A stretch of DNA of 64,000 nucleotides, taken from assembly GCA_900291925.1 (NCBI GenBank), contig UWYS01000004.1:620001-684000 (forward strand), given 5' to 3'. Below the pieces are notes generated by a model, which was not told the origin of the DNA, did no database searches, and was given only the letters and a program-made list of their open reading frames with translations. The position numbers and the translations under genes are program-made. Source of the stretch: Thecaphora thlaspeos. Lineage: Eukaryota; Basidiomycota; Ustilaginomycetes; Urocystidales; Glomosporiaceae. Numbering within the stretch: the first letter of the stretch is position 1; each line of letters starts with the position of its first letter. This document shows positions 10,801-21,096 of this stretch, in pieces.

Positions 10801-13104
10801 GCCAATGCGCCTCCCCTGCATGGCCTTGAGCGCCGCCTTGGCTATGTTATGTCCATTCTGTAGGGCGTGCCCGGCCGAGGCGCCCGGGAGGGGTTTGCCG
10901 TCCTCGTCGAAGTCGTGTGCGTAGGTCAGCGAGAAGACACCAAGGCTCTGCCCGGTCAAGGGCTCAAGCTTAAGGTCCTGCTGCTCTATGCGGCCGAAGC
11001 CGCGGAATAGCTGGATCAGCTCGCCCTGCGTTGTGCGGGCTGAAAGACCAGTAACAAGAAGCTCCCTCGGCGGCGGTAGAGGCCGTTGTCCGACGGAATA
11101 CTTGTCCCATTCATAGAACTCAACGGGCTGCACCTTCGGGACGAATTTCTTGCGCCCCCGTTCCGTCCTGCGTCCGCCGTGCACGACCCCGAGGCGAGGA
11201 TCCGAGACGGTGGAGGCGCCGTCTGCGGACGACGGCCGCGGCCTGTCCCGCTTGATGCAATACTTGCCCTTCGCCTTGTCCTTCGACAGAGCCGGATCGT
11301 ACCCCAGGAGGTAATTCTTCGCACGATCTTCGACGTCGAGCTCGTTGGGGAGCGGGACGTAGCCAAAGGAACGCTTGGTGGGTTGGACCTCGTCAGCGGC
11401 CACGGGCGGACGACTAGGGGCCGAAAGCGGCTGCTCGGGGGAAGATGGCTGCAGCGCTTCTGCGTCTCCGAGCTTCGGAGCGGCGGCCGTGGCAGTCTGA
11501 CCAGACTGCGGAGGTCCCATCTGCGACGACGAAGACGTCAGCGGAAGAACAGCAGTAGCTGCAGTAGCTGCCGCTGCCGCTGAAGCGGTCCGAAAGGCGC
11601 GGGGCGCCGTGGGGACAGCAGGCGACGCGGCCACCGAGTCAGCAAGCATAGAGACAGCCGGAACGGAACCGCTCGCTTCGACAACGGTGCGCTGCCGCTC
11701 GCCCGTGATTCGCCTCCATGCTGCTGGGCCCGTCGGTGGCGCTGCGGTAGGATGCGTGCCGTTTAGGTTTGCAGCTGCTGACCGCGCGGCACGAGGTGTC
11801 GCGCCGTCCTGCTGCGAGTTGCTGGCGCTGTCGTCTTCGGCAGCCTTAGCGTCGTCTGTAGAGGCTGTAGCCTTGGAGTCGACCGTCGTGGCAGGGCTCG
11901 GCATCTCCGGCCGTGGGGTAAACGCTCCGCCGTGCGAGGGCGAGCTGTGGTCGAGCGGAGATGGCAGCTCCGTCTGGCTTTTCGGGCTCGGGCGAGACGG
12001 TCCCGGATCCGGTGCTGATGACGGTGCTGCAACCTTCGCGGCGAGCGAGCGGGCTGGCAGTGAAGAGGACTCAGGCGGACCACAACTCAAGCCGGTCTTC
12101 GGATCCCTGCCGGCTTCCGTCGCGGCAGCGGTCTGCTCCTTCCTTCTCGGTAAAGTCAATCTGTCGTTGCTTGCATCAGCCCAATCCTTCCTCCGCAGAG
12201 TGGTGATCGATGCTTCGTCCCGCCGCCGGTCGACGCCGTCTCCATTCGACCTATCCTTCCCCAGCGTTTCCAGCTTCCCGGCCCTGGCCGACGACTGCCC
12301 AGGAGCATCTTCTAGCTCCCCTTCCTCGCCGTTGACGAGCGGCTTATTGCTTCCCGCCGGGCCTGCTACCCTCGCATGGCTTGGGCTGCGAGAAAAATGC
12401 CGGTCTCGAAATTGCCACGGCCTTTCCTCTTCCCTCGGTTTGTGCGATTTGCTGCTGCGGCGATGTTCTCCATCTCGGTAGCGATGGCGATCGCGGCTGC
12501 GGCTCCGGCTGCGGCTCCGGGGACGCTCTCGAGCGAGGTAACGGTCGTCCTCCCTCCGGTGCGGTCGAGAAGGGCCGCTGTCGTCCCAGCTCCTGTCTGG
12601 CGAGCGCCTTCTGACCTGATCGGACCGCCGCCAGTCGTCGTCATGAAGACGGCGGCTGGTAGCATGGTCGTAGTTGTAGTCGCGGCTCGGCCTTGCCCGA
12701 TGGTGATTGCGTCTGTCGGGAGACGGGCTGCGATCCCAGCCGCGCGAGTAAACCTCATCACGATAAGCATGCCGCGAGCTCCCGCCATGCTGGTGTCGAT
12801 CCGACCATGTCGGCGACGGGGCCCTGTGTGACTGGTCCGGCTCGTACGGGTGGTTCCTAGAGGACCGGCCCCAGTCGTCTGAATCGAAGGACGACGAATG
12901 TCGTACGTCGTAGCGGTCATCGTAGTGGTGCGATCTGTGCCTGCTGCTGGAGGAGGCGGTGTTGCTGGTGTAGCGGTTGTCGCGCGAGCTAGACTCACCG
13001 CGGTGGGGCGAATTGCGACGCCTACGGCTCGAGTATTCGCTGGCGTATCTGTCCTCTGGGTGATATCGCTCGAGGCGGGAGGAAGAGGGCGTTGCCGCGG
13101 GCAT
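7836..13104 (-). CDS. SET1: Histone H3-K4 methyltransferase SET1 (COMPASS catalytic subunit)
   Basis: Four exons on the minus strand: 8350-13104, 8161-8228, 8013-8062 and 7836-7909, giving 1648 residues. All introns are GT-AG and in phase. The start is the ATG at 13104; the in-frame codon before it is GTG. Order: an Arg/Ser/Asp-rich N-terminal 250 residues; low-complexity linker; an RRM at about 678-775 (RELLVTGLSARTTQGELIQL); a second RRM-like segment near 985-1045; a basic/acidic region; an N-SET region; and the SET domain from about residue 1498 (KSPIHDWGLYAMEKI, GNIARLMN joined to HCCTPNC by splicing, GDELTYDYKF). It ends with the post-SET cysteines CLCDSPGC and RRFL. Splicing is essential, since the longest single frame stops before the catalytic NHCCTPNC motif. 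Set1 methylates H3 lysine 4 within COMPASS. High certainty; start somewhat less so. Confidence 0.96.
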
Positions 13105-13450
13105 CACGTCGAGGCTTGCTCTGCGAGAATGACCAAGCAGGCTCTCAGATGCTGCGCAGCATCGGTGTACGCACGACGAGAACTATTGGGTTGGAAGGCG
13201 GGAAAGACTGGCGGTCACTCGAAGGGGCTGTGGCGGGTATGAAGGGTGAGACGAGCGGCCAATGTGTTAAGTCTGAGTTCACGGACAGCCTGGCGGGCTG
13301 TGGGAAGGAGAGCCTTTGCAAGGAAGATCGAAGGATGAAGTGAGGCGGAGGTTGTGTTGCTATGTAAGTAGAGGCGGGAGTGTGAAGGAGCTCGAGGTGT
13401 CGGGAGGCTAAGCAGGTGGGTTGGAGTCAGAGAAGGAATGCAGCGAGGCG

Positions 13451-13495
13451 AGGATGGCGAGAATGGCGAGGATGGCGAGGATGGCGAGGATGGGG
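13451..13495 (+). repeat. 9-bp tandem repeat, five copies
   Basis: Five head-to-tail copies of AGGATGGCG with single substitutions (second and last copy), followed by a G-run. Located in the SET1/VPS29 divergent promoter region. Confidence 0.85.
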
Positions 13496-13730
13496 GAGGG
13501 GGGGGGTTGGGTTGGGTTGATGGAAGGGGGTCAGGAAGCGTTGGAAGCACGGAAAGCTCCCTTTGGTTGTTGTCGCTGCCAGCTGCGCTACGGCTGCGCC
13601 AGGCAGACAGGGAGGAAGAGGCGAGGCTGGAGCGAGGCACAGGTAATTTCTACTTTCTCCTTCTCAAGCGCGCCCAACGCCCTGCTCTCGGACCCTGAGC
13701 GCGCTCCGCCTTCGGATACGACCTTGCCTC

Positions 13731-13760
13731 GCCCGCGTTCGCCCGCGTTCGCCCGCGTTC
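13731..13760 (+). repeat. 10-bp tandem repeat, three copies
   Basis: Three exact copies of GCCCGCGTTC followed by a partial copy GCCCGCG, about 200 bases upstream of the VPS29 start. Confidence 0.88.
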
Positions 13761-13962
13761 GCCCGCGCGCTCAGCCGCGCTCGACTCCACACGCACAAGC
13801 CAAGGCTGGTCTGAGCGAGCAGCCGGGCACCTCCAATCCTTCGCTCCTTCCTCCCTACTTTCGCCCGTCTTCCCTTCCATCTTCCACCCTGGCCTTGCCA
13901 CCACCATTCCCTTTCTTCCCAAGACATACGCCTCCGTCTCAGCCCTCGCTGCCCATCTTACA

Positions 13963-15255
13963 ATGCTCGTGCTCGTCATCGGTGCGTCGCGCTCCTCTAC
14001 TCTGCTTCCGACGCCAAGCGCCTTCGTCCCGAAAGCTGCACATACGCGCTGACCCTCGTCTGAGTCCCTCTCTCCGCCTTGTTGCCTTCGACGTCGTCCG
14101 CGCAGGTGATCTGCACATCCCCTTTCGGTCGCACGATCTCCCCTCCAAGTTCAAGAAGCTCCTCGTTCCAGGCAAGATCCAGCAGATCATCTGCACCGGC
14201 AACGTCTGCAACACCGACTACCTACACTACCTCCGCACCATCGCCGGCGACGTCCACGTTGTGAAGGGTGACTACGATGACGTGAGTCCCCTCTGCGCAG
14301 CGGTCCAGCGAACACGCAGTGCCTCGCTCATACGTCCTTCTCCTTGGCCCCGGCTCTCGTCCGCTCTGCCTTTGCTAGAACCCGCACTTCCCCTCGAGCC
14401 TCGTCCTGCACCACCCGCCGCTGAGAATCGGCGTGCTGCATGGACACCAGGTCGTACCGGCGGGCGACACTCAATCGCTGGCTGCCATCGCCCGTGCCAT
14501 GGACGCCGACATCCTTCTCACTGGACATACTCACCGCTTCGAGGCGTTTGAGCTCGATGGCCGCTTCTTTGTCAACCCAGGCAGCGCCACGGGAGCTTGG
14601 CATCCCGTCTGGCCCATCTCCAACGCGCCGCCTTCCTCTTCGTCTGAAGGAGACGCGGCGTCTAAAGAAGGCGCGCCCAGCAACAACGGTAGCGGGGAGG
14701 CGGCAAAGAAGTCTGACGGAGCGGCGACACTGGCAACGGCGACATCAGCGACGGCAACGCCAGCGGCAGACGCAAAGAAGGGTGCCGATGCGACCGCCGA
14801 TGCCAAGGCGGAGGGCAAGGGTGCCGAGCCCAAGGGCGACGGCAAGGCCGGGTCCGAGGAGAAGAAGGATGACGAGACGGAAGAGGAACCCACCGAGGCG
14901 CCAGGGCCTACACCCAGCTTCGCCCGTAAGTCGCCCCACTGACCCCGCACCGCCGCCCGCTCTTTCACAGACCGGCACTGACACGTATCTAGACGCACTC
15001 TCTTTCGTCTGTTTCCCCGCCTCTACAGTCCTCGATATCCAAGGAGCCGTGGTCGTGACGTACGTCTACCAGCTCATCGACGGCGAGGTCAAGGTGGAAA
15101 AGATCGAGTACCGCAAACAGGTCGAGAACAAAGCACAGAGACCGGGAGGCGGAGGCGCAACGGCTGGAGGCGCCGCCACTGCGACGGCTGGAGGCGCCGG
15201 TGGATACGACAACGCCTACGCCGCCGGCGGTGCAAGGTTCGGCGGTGGCAGGTGA
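13963..15255 (+). CDS. VPS29: Retromer subunit VPS29
   Basis: Four exons: 13963-13981, 14106-14281, 14379-14925 and 15029-15255, giving 322 residues. The first exon is only 19 bases (MLVLVI plus one base). The assembled start [19 protein letters not shown] and later motifs ([55 protein letters not shown]) are diagnostic for VPS29, a metallophosphoesterase-fold protein that lacks full catalytic chemistry and scaffolds VPS35 in endosome-to-Golgi retrieval. The family is about 182 residues in animals. Here roughly 100 low-complexity residues (Ala/Lys/Asp/Glu-rich) are inserted after HPVWPIS and before the conserved strand [14 protein letters not shown], and a Gly/Ala-rich tail is added. Length is closer to the yeast protein, which also carries an insertion. 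Confidence 0.95.
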
Positions 15256-15587
15256 AAGACCGGAGCAGACCGGCATCAGAAGGTGTTGCAATCTTGATCT
15301 TACACCTCAGCCTGTCGGCGCGTTGACTGCATCCTTGACCAGCCACCTGCTCGTATACCGGCCGGCTTGTGCGAACAGCTGAGGCCAAGACTGAAACGAT
15401 AACGGCGTCGCCGAGGTTTATGATGCTGTGATGCTTTTCGGCGAGAGAGAGAGGTAAAGGGACGCATGGAGAGCTAGCTATACTGTACATGTTTTGGCGT
15501 GGGAGTTTGTGGGAGCAGCGGGTGAGAACAGTCGAAGAGACGGAGGGGAGGGGAGTGAAGCGAGAAGGCAAAGCTGCAGAGGTCCCT
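15256..15587. other. Convergent intergenic region (VPS29 / SmE)
   Basis: 332 bases between convergent stop codons; expected to hold 3' UTRs. Nothing else recognised. Confidence 0.6.
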
Positions 15588-16228
15588 TCACATCGCCGGC
15601 TGGATGAGTGTCTGCATTCAGTTGCAAGAAGCAAGAAAGATGTCCGGAAGTCAGTGAGGGATCACAGCAGAGGGAATTGAGATGCGACATGGGCCGGGAG
15701 AGGTACGTACGATGTTGTCGCCCTTGAGCAGGATGCGCCCTGAGGACCGCAACGACCGGGAGAGAGAAGCCAATAACTACGTTAGCAGGGGCGGAAGCAA
15801 TGACGCATAAGCCAGGAGGCCAACAGCTCCGGATGCTACTCACCGAGCTCCTTCCTTTGCTTGTCCTTCTTTACCCAGACCTCCTCGGCGTCCTCGAGCG
15901 TGATGTTCATGAACTCATCGAAACCCTAGGGACATTGATAGCGTGTGCACGGGATAGGCGGAGCCAAGCAGGCAAGGTGGGTCAGCTTGAATGCATAGAG
16001 TCTCACACCTTCTATCCTCTGACAGGCAGCAGAGACTGCTCGAGCGATGCCGTCGCTTCACTATGGGATGGCATGCAGTTGGTCCGAGCGAGCGACACTC
16101 ACAATGATCTTTCCTTCGATGCGGAAGTCGACGTTGTCATAGAGCCACAGCGAGACGCGGGACTGCTGCTGGAGGTGCCTGAAGATGATATTGATCGGCT
16201 GAACCGTCACCTTTTGTCTTGACGACAT
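15588..16228 (-). CDS. SME1: Small nuclear ribonucleoprotein SmE
   Basis: Four exons on the minus strand: 16103-16228, 15844-15925, 15711-15739 and 15588-15611, giving 86 residues. Every junction is GT-AG and in phase. The first exon encodes the Sm1 motif region ([37 protein letters not shown]). The second gives [16 protein letters not shown] and a short KKDKQRKEL linker, and the last two give Sm2 ([17 protein letters not shown]). SmE is a core member of the heptameric Sm ring on U1, U2, U4 and U5 snRNAs. Human SmE is 92 residues, so the length fits. The last coding exon is only 24 bases. Diverges from ARL1. Confidence 0.96.
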
Positions 16229-17090
16229 GTTGAAGCAGGGTGGTCTGTGGTGGGCGCTGCCTTTGAGCTGCAGAGGGGTAGCGGAAAGCGGATGCTCGGA
16301 GGACCCGGTCACAGAGTCAGGGTATCGGGTGCGGATGTATGCTTGGTGGAGCGAAGGGTCCGGGAAAGCTTAGCAGAGAGTGTCGCGTGGCTGAGCAATC
16401 CGGGGAACGAGGGAGCGTGTCGGGTGCGAGAGAGAGCGGGGCGAGGTGGTGGTGGCCGTGGTGGTGAGGAGGCGAGTGGAGGAAGGCGGGAGGCTGCGTG
16501 CTTCCTTTCGCCGAGCAGAGGGAGAGAGGAGCGCGGCGCGAAGGCGCTTGATCACAAACCAAGGCTGACCCGATTCTCATTGCTGGCTCGCCCTTGCAGC
16601 GCGTCCATCGGGCATTTGGAAACTCGCGCCCGACTTCCGAGTCGGAGCTGCAGGCGGACCCGCGCACGGCGGTGCGTCTGGGCCCGCCAGCGTCCAAGGT
16701 CTGCAGCCCACCGCCCGCCCCGGCGTTTAGAGAGTGTTGATCTTGAGCATCGGCCCCCCCTCCCGATCTCATCCCATCCTCGCCCTATCATTATCACTCA
16801 TCAGTCCCGTACAAAACGCAACCGCCTTCATCGCACTCGATCAACCTATACCTCGCCTTTGTCCATCACTTTCTCACTCAACGAGGTCAATTTGTCGATC
16901 GGAGCGCAACTCCACCCGGCATAGCCAACTCAACCACTTGCCGCAATCTAGAGGAAGCGAGCGCTGACATTTAGGATCCACGGAGCACCCGGACAGCTTG
17001 TTCTGCACGCCTACAGTGGCCAGCGACGGAGCTGGAGGATCCTGCCAACCGCAAGAGGAACGGCAGCACATACATCCAATCCATCCCACG
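16229..17090. other. Divergent intergenic region (SmE / ARL1)
   Basis: 862 bases between divergent starts; holds both promoters and 5' UTRs. No further gene recognised. Confidence 0.6.
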
Positions 17091-18090
17091 ATGGGCCTCA
17101 CATTCTCGTCATTGTTCGGCAGACTGGCGTTTTGGGCCAAGAACGAGGAGGTCAGGATACTCATGCTCGGTCTAGATAGGTGAGTAGAGCTGTCCCAGGC
17201 GAGCTGGAGATCCGCCCGTACCCGATGGACTGGCAGACTGCTCACGATCCAAGAGACGCCTGCTGCGACTTGCAGCGCCGGAAAGACAACAATACTCTAC
17301 CGGCTGCAGATTGGCGAGGTCGTCTCGACGATACCGAGTAAGTCTTCCTCCATTCGCCTCTTTGGGATCACGAATGTGGGTGACCCTGCCAGAGTGGCCT
17401 GTTCTGACTCGTCCTCCCTCTGTTGCGGCCCCCCTCCCGCAGCGATCGGCTTCAACGTCGAAACGGTGGAATACAAGAACATCAAGTTCCAGGTGTGGGA
17501 TCTCGGTGGGCAAACGAGCATCAGGTGAGTCCTACCACACGGCACTTCAAAGGAGGACTGCAATTAGATTTTCTGTAGATGCACGCTCTCTGACACGAAT
17601 TCGGCACGCTCGTTTGCTTCCCCGGCTGCATTGGCACTGCAGACCATATTGGAGGTGCTACTTCGCCAACACGACAGCCATCATCTACGTCATCGACTCT
17701 TCAGACACGGCGAGGCTTGAAACGGCGCGGGCGGAGCTCATCTCGATGCTCTCAGAGGAGGAGCTCAAGGATGCCAAGCTGCTCGTGTTTGCCAACAAGC
17801 AAGACCTTCCGGGGGCCCTTGACGAGGGCGAAGTGAGCGAGAAGCTCGGGCTTTCTGAACTCAAGGACCGCCAATGGTCCATCTTCAAGTGCTGCGCCAC
17901 AAAGGGCGAAGGTATAGAAGAGGGGCTCGACTGGTGAGTACCGCGGCCCCTTGTACCCGCTCTCATCTGCTATCTTCTGGCAGTCAATTGCGACATCGAA
18001 CCGGATACAGCCATGCTGATCGCCCAACTGAAACTCTTCACTCTCTCCTTTTCCTCCCACAGGCTGGTCAACGCGATTCAAGCAAAGTAG
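17091..18090 (+). CDS. ARL1: Arf-like small GTPase ARL1
   Basis: Five exons: 17091-17179, 17276-17337, 17443-17524, 17643-17933 and 18063-18090, giving 183 residues with all phases consistent. Glycine follows the start Met ([12 protein letters not shown]), the N-myristoylation set-up of Arf/Arl proteins. The P-loop GLDSAGKTT is formed across the first splice junction. Switch regions [13 protein letters not shown] and [17 protein letters not shown], the base-binding NKQD and the CATKGEG loop are all present. The combination [19 protein letters not shown] and FANKQDLP points to ARL1 rather than ARF1. ARL1 acts at the trans-Golgi, recruiting GRIP-domain golgins. The family length is 181-183, so the model is complete. 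Confidence 0.96.
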
Positions 18091-18569
18091 AGGCGGTGGC
18101 TCCTTCCCAAAGGCTCTGCGAATGTCAAGCCCGTTGTCATTTTCTACCTAGCATAGTGTCCCCTTTGTCTTCCAACATACTTCCACACATCCATTCACTG
18201 GCGCAGAACAACCACACTCAATCAGACTGTGCAAATTCGATCGACGAGCTTAGTTAGGACACTGTTGCCGTTGCTGTCGCTGCAATGCCGCCAGAGGCCG
18301 TAAGGATAGGAAGGTGGGCGAGGCGTAGAGCCGCGCCCAGAAGATGGCCCGTTCGCGGGGCCCTGTGCTCTTTCGTCTATGTGGAGCGGAAATCGGAAAA
18401 GGCTCCCTCCTCGCCGGCCACCTCCCACCTCTCTGTTCGCAACTTCATCGCATACCACTTTCCAGCCTACTCTCTGGTACGATCGATCCGTGCACCACCC
18501 ACCAGAACCGTGCCGTCATTCATACGCGGTATCAGCGCCCACCGAGAGCGATAAGCCACCAATACAACA
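18091..18569. other. Intergenic region (ARL1 to small gene)
   Basis: 479 bases between two genes on the same strand; holds the ARL1 3' UTR and the promoter of the next gene. Nothing else recognised. Confidence 0.55.
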
Positions 18570-19172
18570 ATGCAGTACACCGTCTCGGCCATTGCAGCGG
18601 CGGCTATTAGCGGGACCGACCTCGGCGCCCGTGCCAACTCTGCCAAAGGTTCCGACGCTGCCGCCGCTGCCTCCTTTTCCGCGGGTGGATTCGATGAGCT
18701 GGAGGCCGAAAGGTGGCTGGGCGCGAAGTGGAAGGCCGTCGAGTCTACCGTCTCGGATCCAACCTTGATCGTCGCTGGTGAGTATCGTCGTCTCTCTAGA
18801 CGTCGTACCTTCCTATGACGGAGGCGGCGAGAGCGGCGAATGGCTGAAGCCGACTCGTCCGCCTGTCGCTCATCGATGTACTCCCTTCGTCGCTCTTGCT
18901 CGATCAGATCGTGCCGAAGTGCACAAGGCGGCGCCCGGAACTAGCGGCGGCGTCTGGGGTGCCAACAAGCGTGAGTGGTTATGTAGACACGAGCGGGCGT
19001 CGGCGAGCTCGTCTTGCAACGGCAGCAGACAGGCTAGTAAACTGATGCTTGACTATTTGTCGATACGCCGGATCGCGATCCAACGTGCCTCTGGCTCGGC
19101 CTCGCAGGGACGACCAATGCCCAGTTTACGGCCGACCTAACGAAGGCGGCTGCCGCTGCAGGGATACGCTGA
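18570..19172 (+). CDS. Small protein of unknown function (three exons)
   Basis: Proposed exons 18570-18777, 18908-18970 and 19108-19172 give a 111-residue protein. I do not recognise the family. Support for a real gene is structural: both introns have GTGAGT donors and CAG acceptors, the phases match at both junctions, and the frame closes on a TGA soon after exon 3. The protein is Ala/Gly-rich and begins MQYTVSAIAAAAISG; this is weakly hydrophobic, not a clear secretion signal. The middle has an acidic/tryptophan patch (FDELEAERWLGAKWKAVES), then TLIVA, TSGGVWGANK, and the C-terminus is a predicted helix (FTADLTKAAAAAGIR). No cysteines are present. It could be a lineage-specific protein or a mis-built model. 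A passing resemblance to the profilin N-terminus (KAA...GGVW) is too short to use. Confidence 0.42.
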
Positions 19173-21096
19173 TGCGGTGGGAGGAACACCGTGGCCGGCG
19201 GGCCTTGGTACGAGATAGGCAGTTCCTTAGAGATTGAACCCAACCATTCGGGCCATGCGTCAGCATCATCGTTGGACATCGCCGATAGCCAAAGCATGGT
19301 CGATGCAGATGAGATCGGGACGACCGCCCCAGATCAAGTCGCAGCAGGTAGAGAGCTGGCAGACCCTTCCACGACTCGGTGTGAGCAGGGGCAGATGCAG
19401 GACGAGAAGAAACGTGCCAACCTTGATTGCGGGACGAGCTCATCTCTGTTCTCCACCCTCTCTACAAAGTGACATGACTGCGCGGAAAGGAGAAGGAAGG
19501 GGGCATCGAGAGCACCAAGAGCAGGCAGAAAGCTCAAGGTCAAGCGCCCTACTAACACTGCAGGTATCCGGCTGGCTGGCCGGCCGGCCAATGGCTGTCT
19601 TTCGGTTCCATGTACTGGAGTCCGCTAACTAGCTCGACGGGTGCGGACCCTCTCCACAATAATCGTGTCTTTGCTGCGTGAAGAGGGACGCCACTCTGTT
19701 GCAGGCAGCGCAGCGATGGTCAAGGCGATCAAAGCTGAAAGCGCCGCCACTTTCATCTGCCGGTTGGCGACCTAGCCAGAACGTAGGAGAGAGAGAGGAG
19801 AGCGGTCCGAGGGAGCGTCACAAGCGCTCCGTCCATTCCTCGCCGCCGCCGCGCGGTTGACTTGCGCTTGCTCCCCTCCAAAGAAACGATCGCTGTACGG
19901 TAGATATGCTACTTGGCGGCGGCAGATCGCGCCGTTCCCCTGCAGAAGGAGGACCACTCGCCGCTGGCCCGCCTGTCATCCCTAGCGACAGCATGGCGTG
20001 GATAGCAGCGCGTAGCAAGCAGCATCCAACGCAAAGGACAAGCAAAGGCAGAATGACTCCTTTGCTCCCGACGTTGGCTCTGCAGCCGTCGCCTCACCTC
20101 GCACCCAGCTGCTCTTCTGTTTCGCCGACCGAGCCAAGGGGCCTCGGCAGCCACCCAGGGTCTCCTCTTCCTGGCAACAACCAACAACACCCGCTCCTTC
20201 TCTCTGACCCATCCTTTCGGCCACTGCAAACGCCCACCTGCCATCACTCTCCCTCTAGACTATCGATGTGACCGCGCAAGTCCACCCGTCAATCAACCCT
20301 CCGGCGCCGCTGGAAGCATGTCAGAAGGCGCATCGCTTCTCCCTCCCCCCCTGTCGAACGCCATCGGATGCAGGAGCCACGCTAGGGCCTACTGCCACGC
20401 AGCCTCCAGCTCTGGACCCAGCAGCAGCAGTAGGTGGCTCCGAACAGCTGAAACCCACCCTCTTCCTTCTGTAGTACGAAGGTCATACAGTGGTCGGCAG
20501 AGGGGCTTCGACCAACTCTATCGATGCGTGCCAGCAAGCCGCTGCCGTGCTCACGATGCCGCTCCTAGCGCAGCCCACACCCCATCTCATCACTTGCTCG
20601 GCGTGCGTGATACGGAAGTGAGCAGCAACACAAATTCGAAATCAGCTGCTACGCCCACCCAGCCGCCGTCATACCATTCAGGATTGTTGCCAGAGGCCGA
20701 AGCATGAGGCCGGCAGCCCTCTGACAAAGGGAGTCCCTTATCGGCAGCTCTTTCCGACAGCAAAGCAACTGGAGCTGCGGCTTCGGTGTCCCTTTCTCAA
20801 GGTCCTCACCAACCTGCTAAAGAGGCCGACGGTGGTAGTCCCCACCGTTCCACCGTTCCGTCGTCTCATTCAGTGGGGACCCCCTCTTCATCTTTCATCC
20901 ATAGGCGCCGAACAGTGTTTTCCGCATCACTAGCTCCTTAAAGCTTAGCTTAGCTCGTTCGGCCACCAACTACGCTAGGTCCTTCCTTCAGTCGACGCCT
21001 TCCAGGACGGCGCAGCAAAGCAGCATCTTCACTTCACCGTCTCCGATTCACCTGCACAGCCACCAGCGCAGTCCGACCTAACCACGCACGCCCGTC
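19173..21096. other. Long region without a recognised gene
   Basis: 1.92 kb between the small gene and the membrane-protein gene. ORFs up to about 130 codons exist on both strands but overlap each other and show no family motif. It should hold the promoter and 5' UTR of the membrane-protein gene. Around 20826-20880 there are short inverted CCACCG/CGGTGG matches that could form a weak hairpin. An undetected spliced or non-coding gene cannot be excluded. Confidence 0.5.

Larger units (their letters stand above)
13105..13962. other. Divergent intergenic region (SET1 / VPS29)
   Basis: About 860 bases holding the promoters of SET1 (-) and VPS29 (+). It contains two short tandem repeats (13451-13495 and 13731-13760). 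No gene recognised. Confidence 0.6.

Noticed and set aside
18570..18970. Small gene at 18.6 kb as a profilin
   Set aside because: Only the short KAA...GGVW pattern agrees; the profilin start (MSWQ.YVD) and actin-binding C-terminus are absent.
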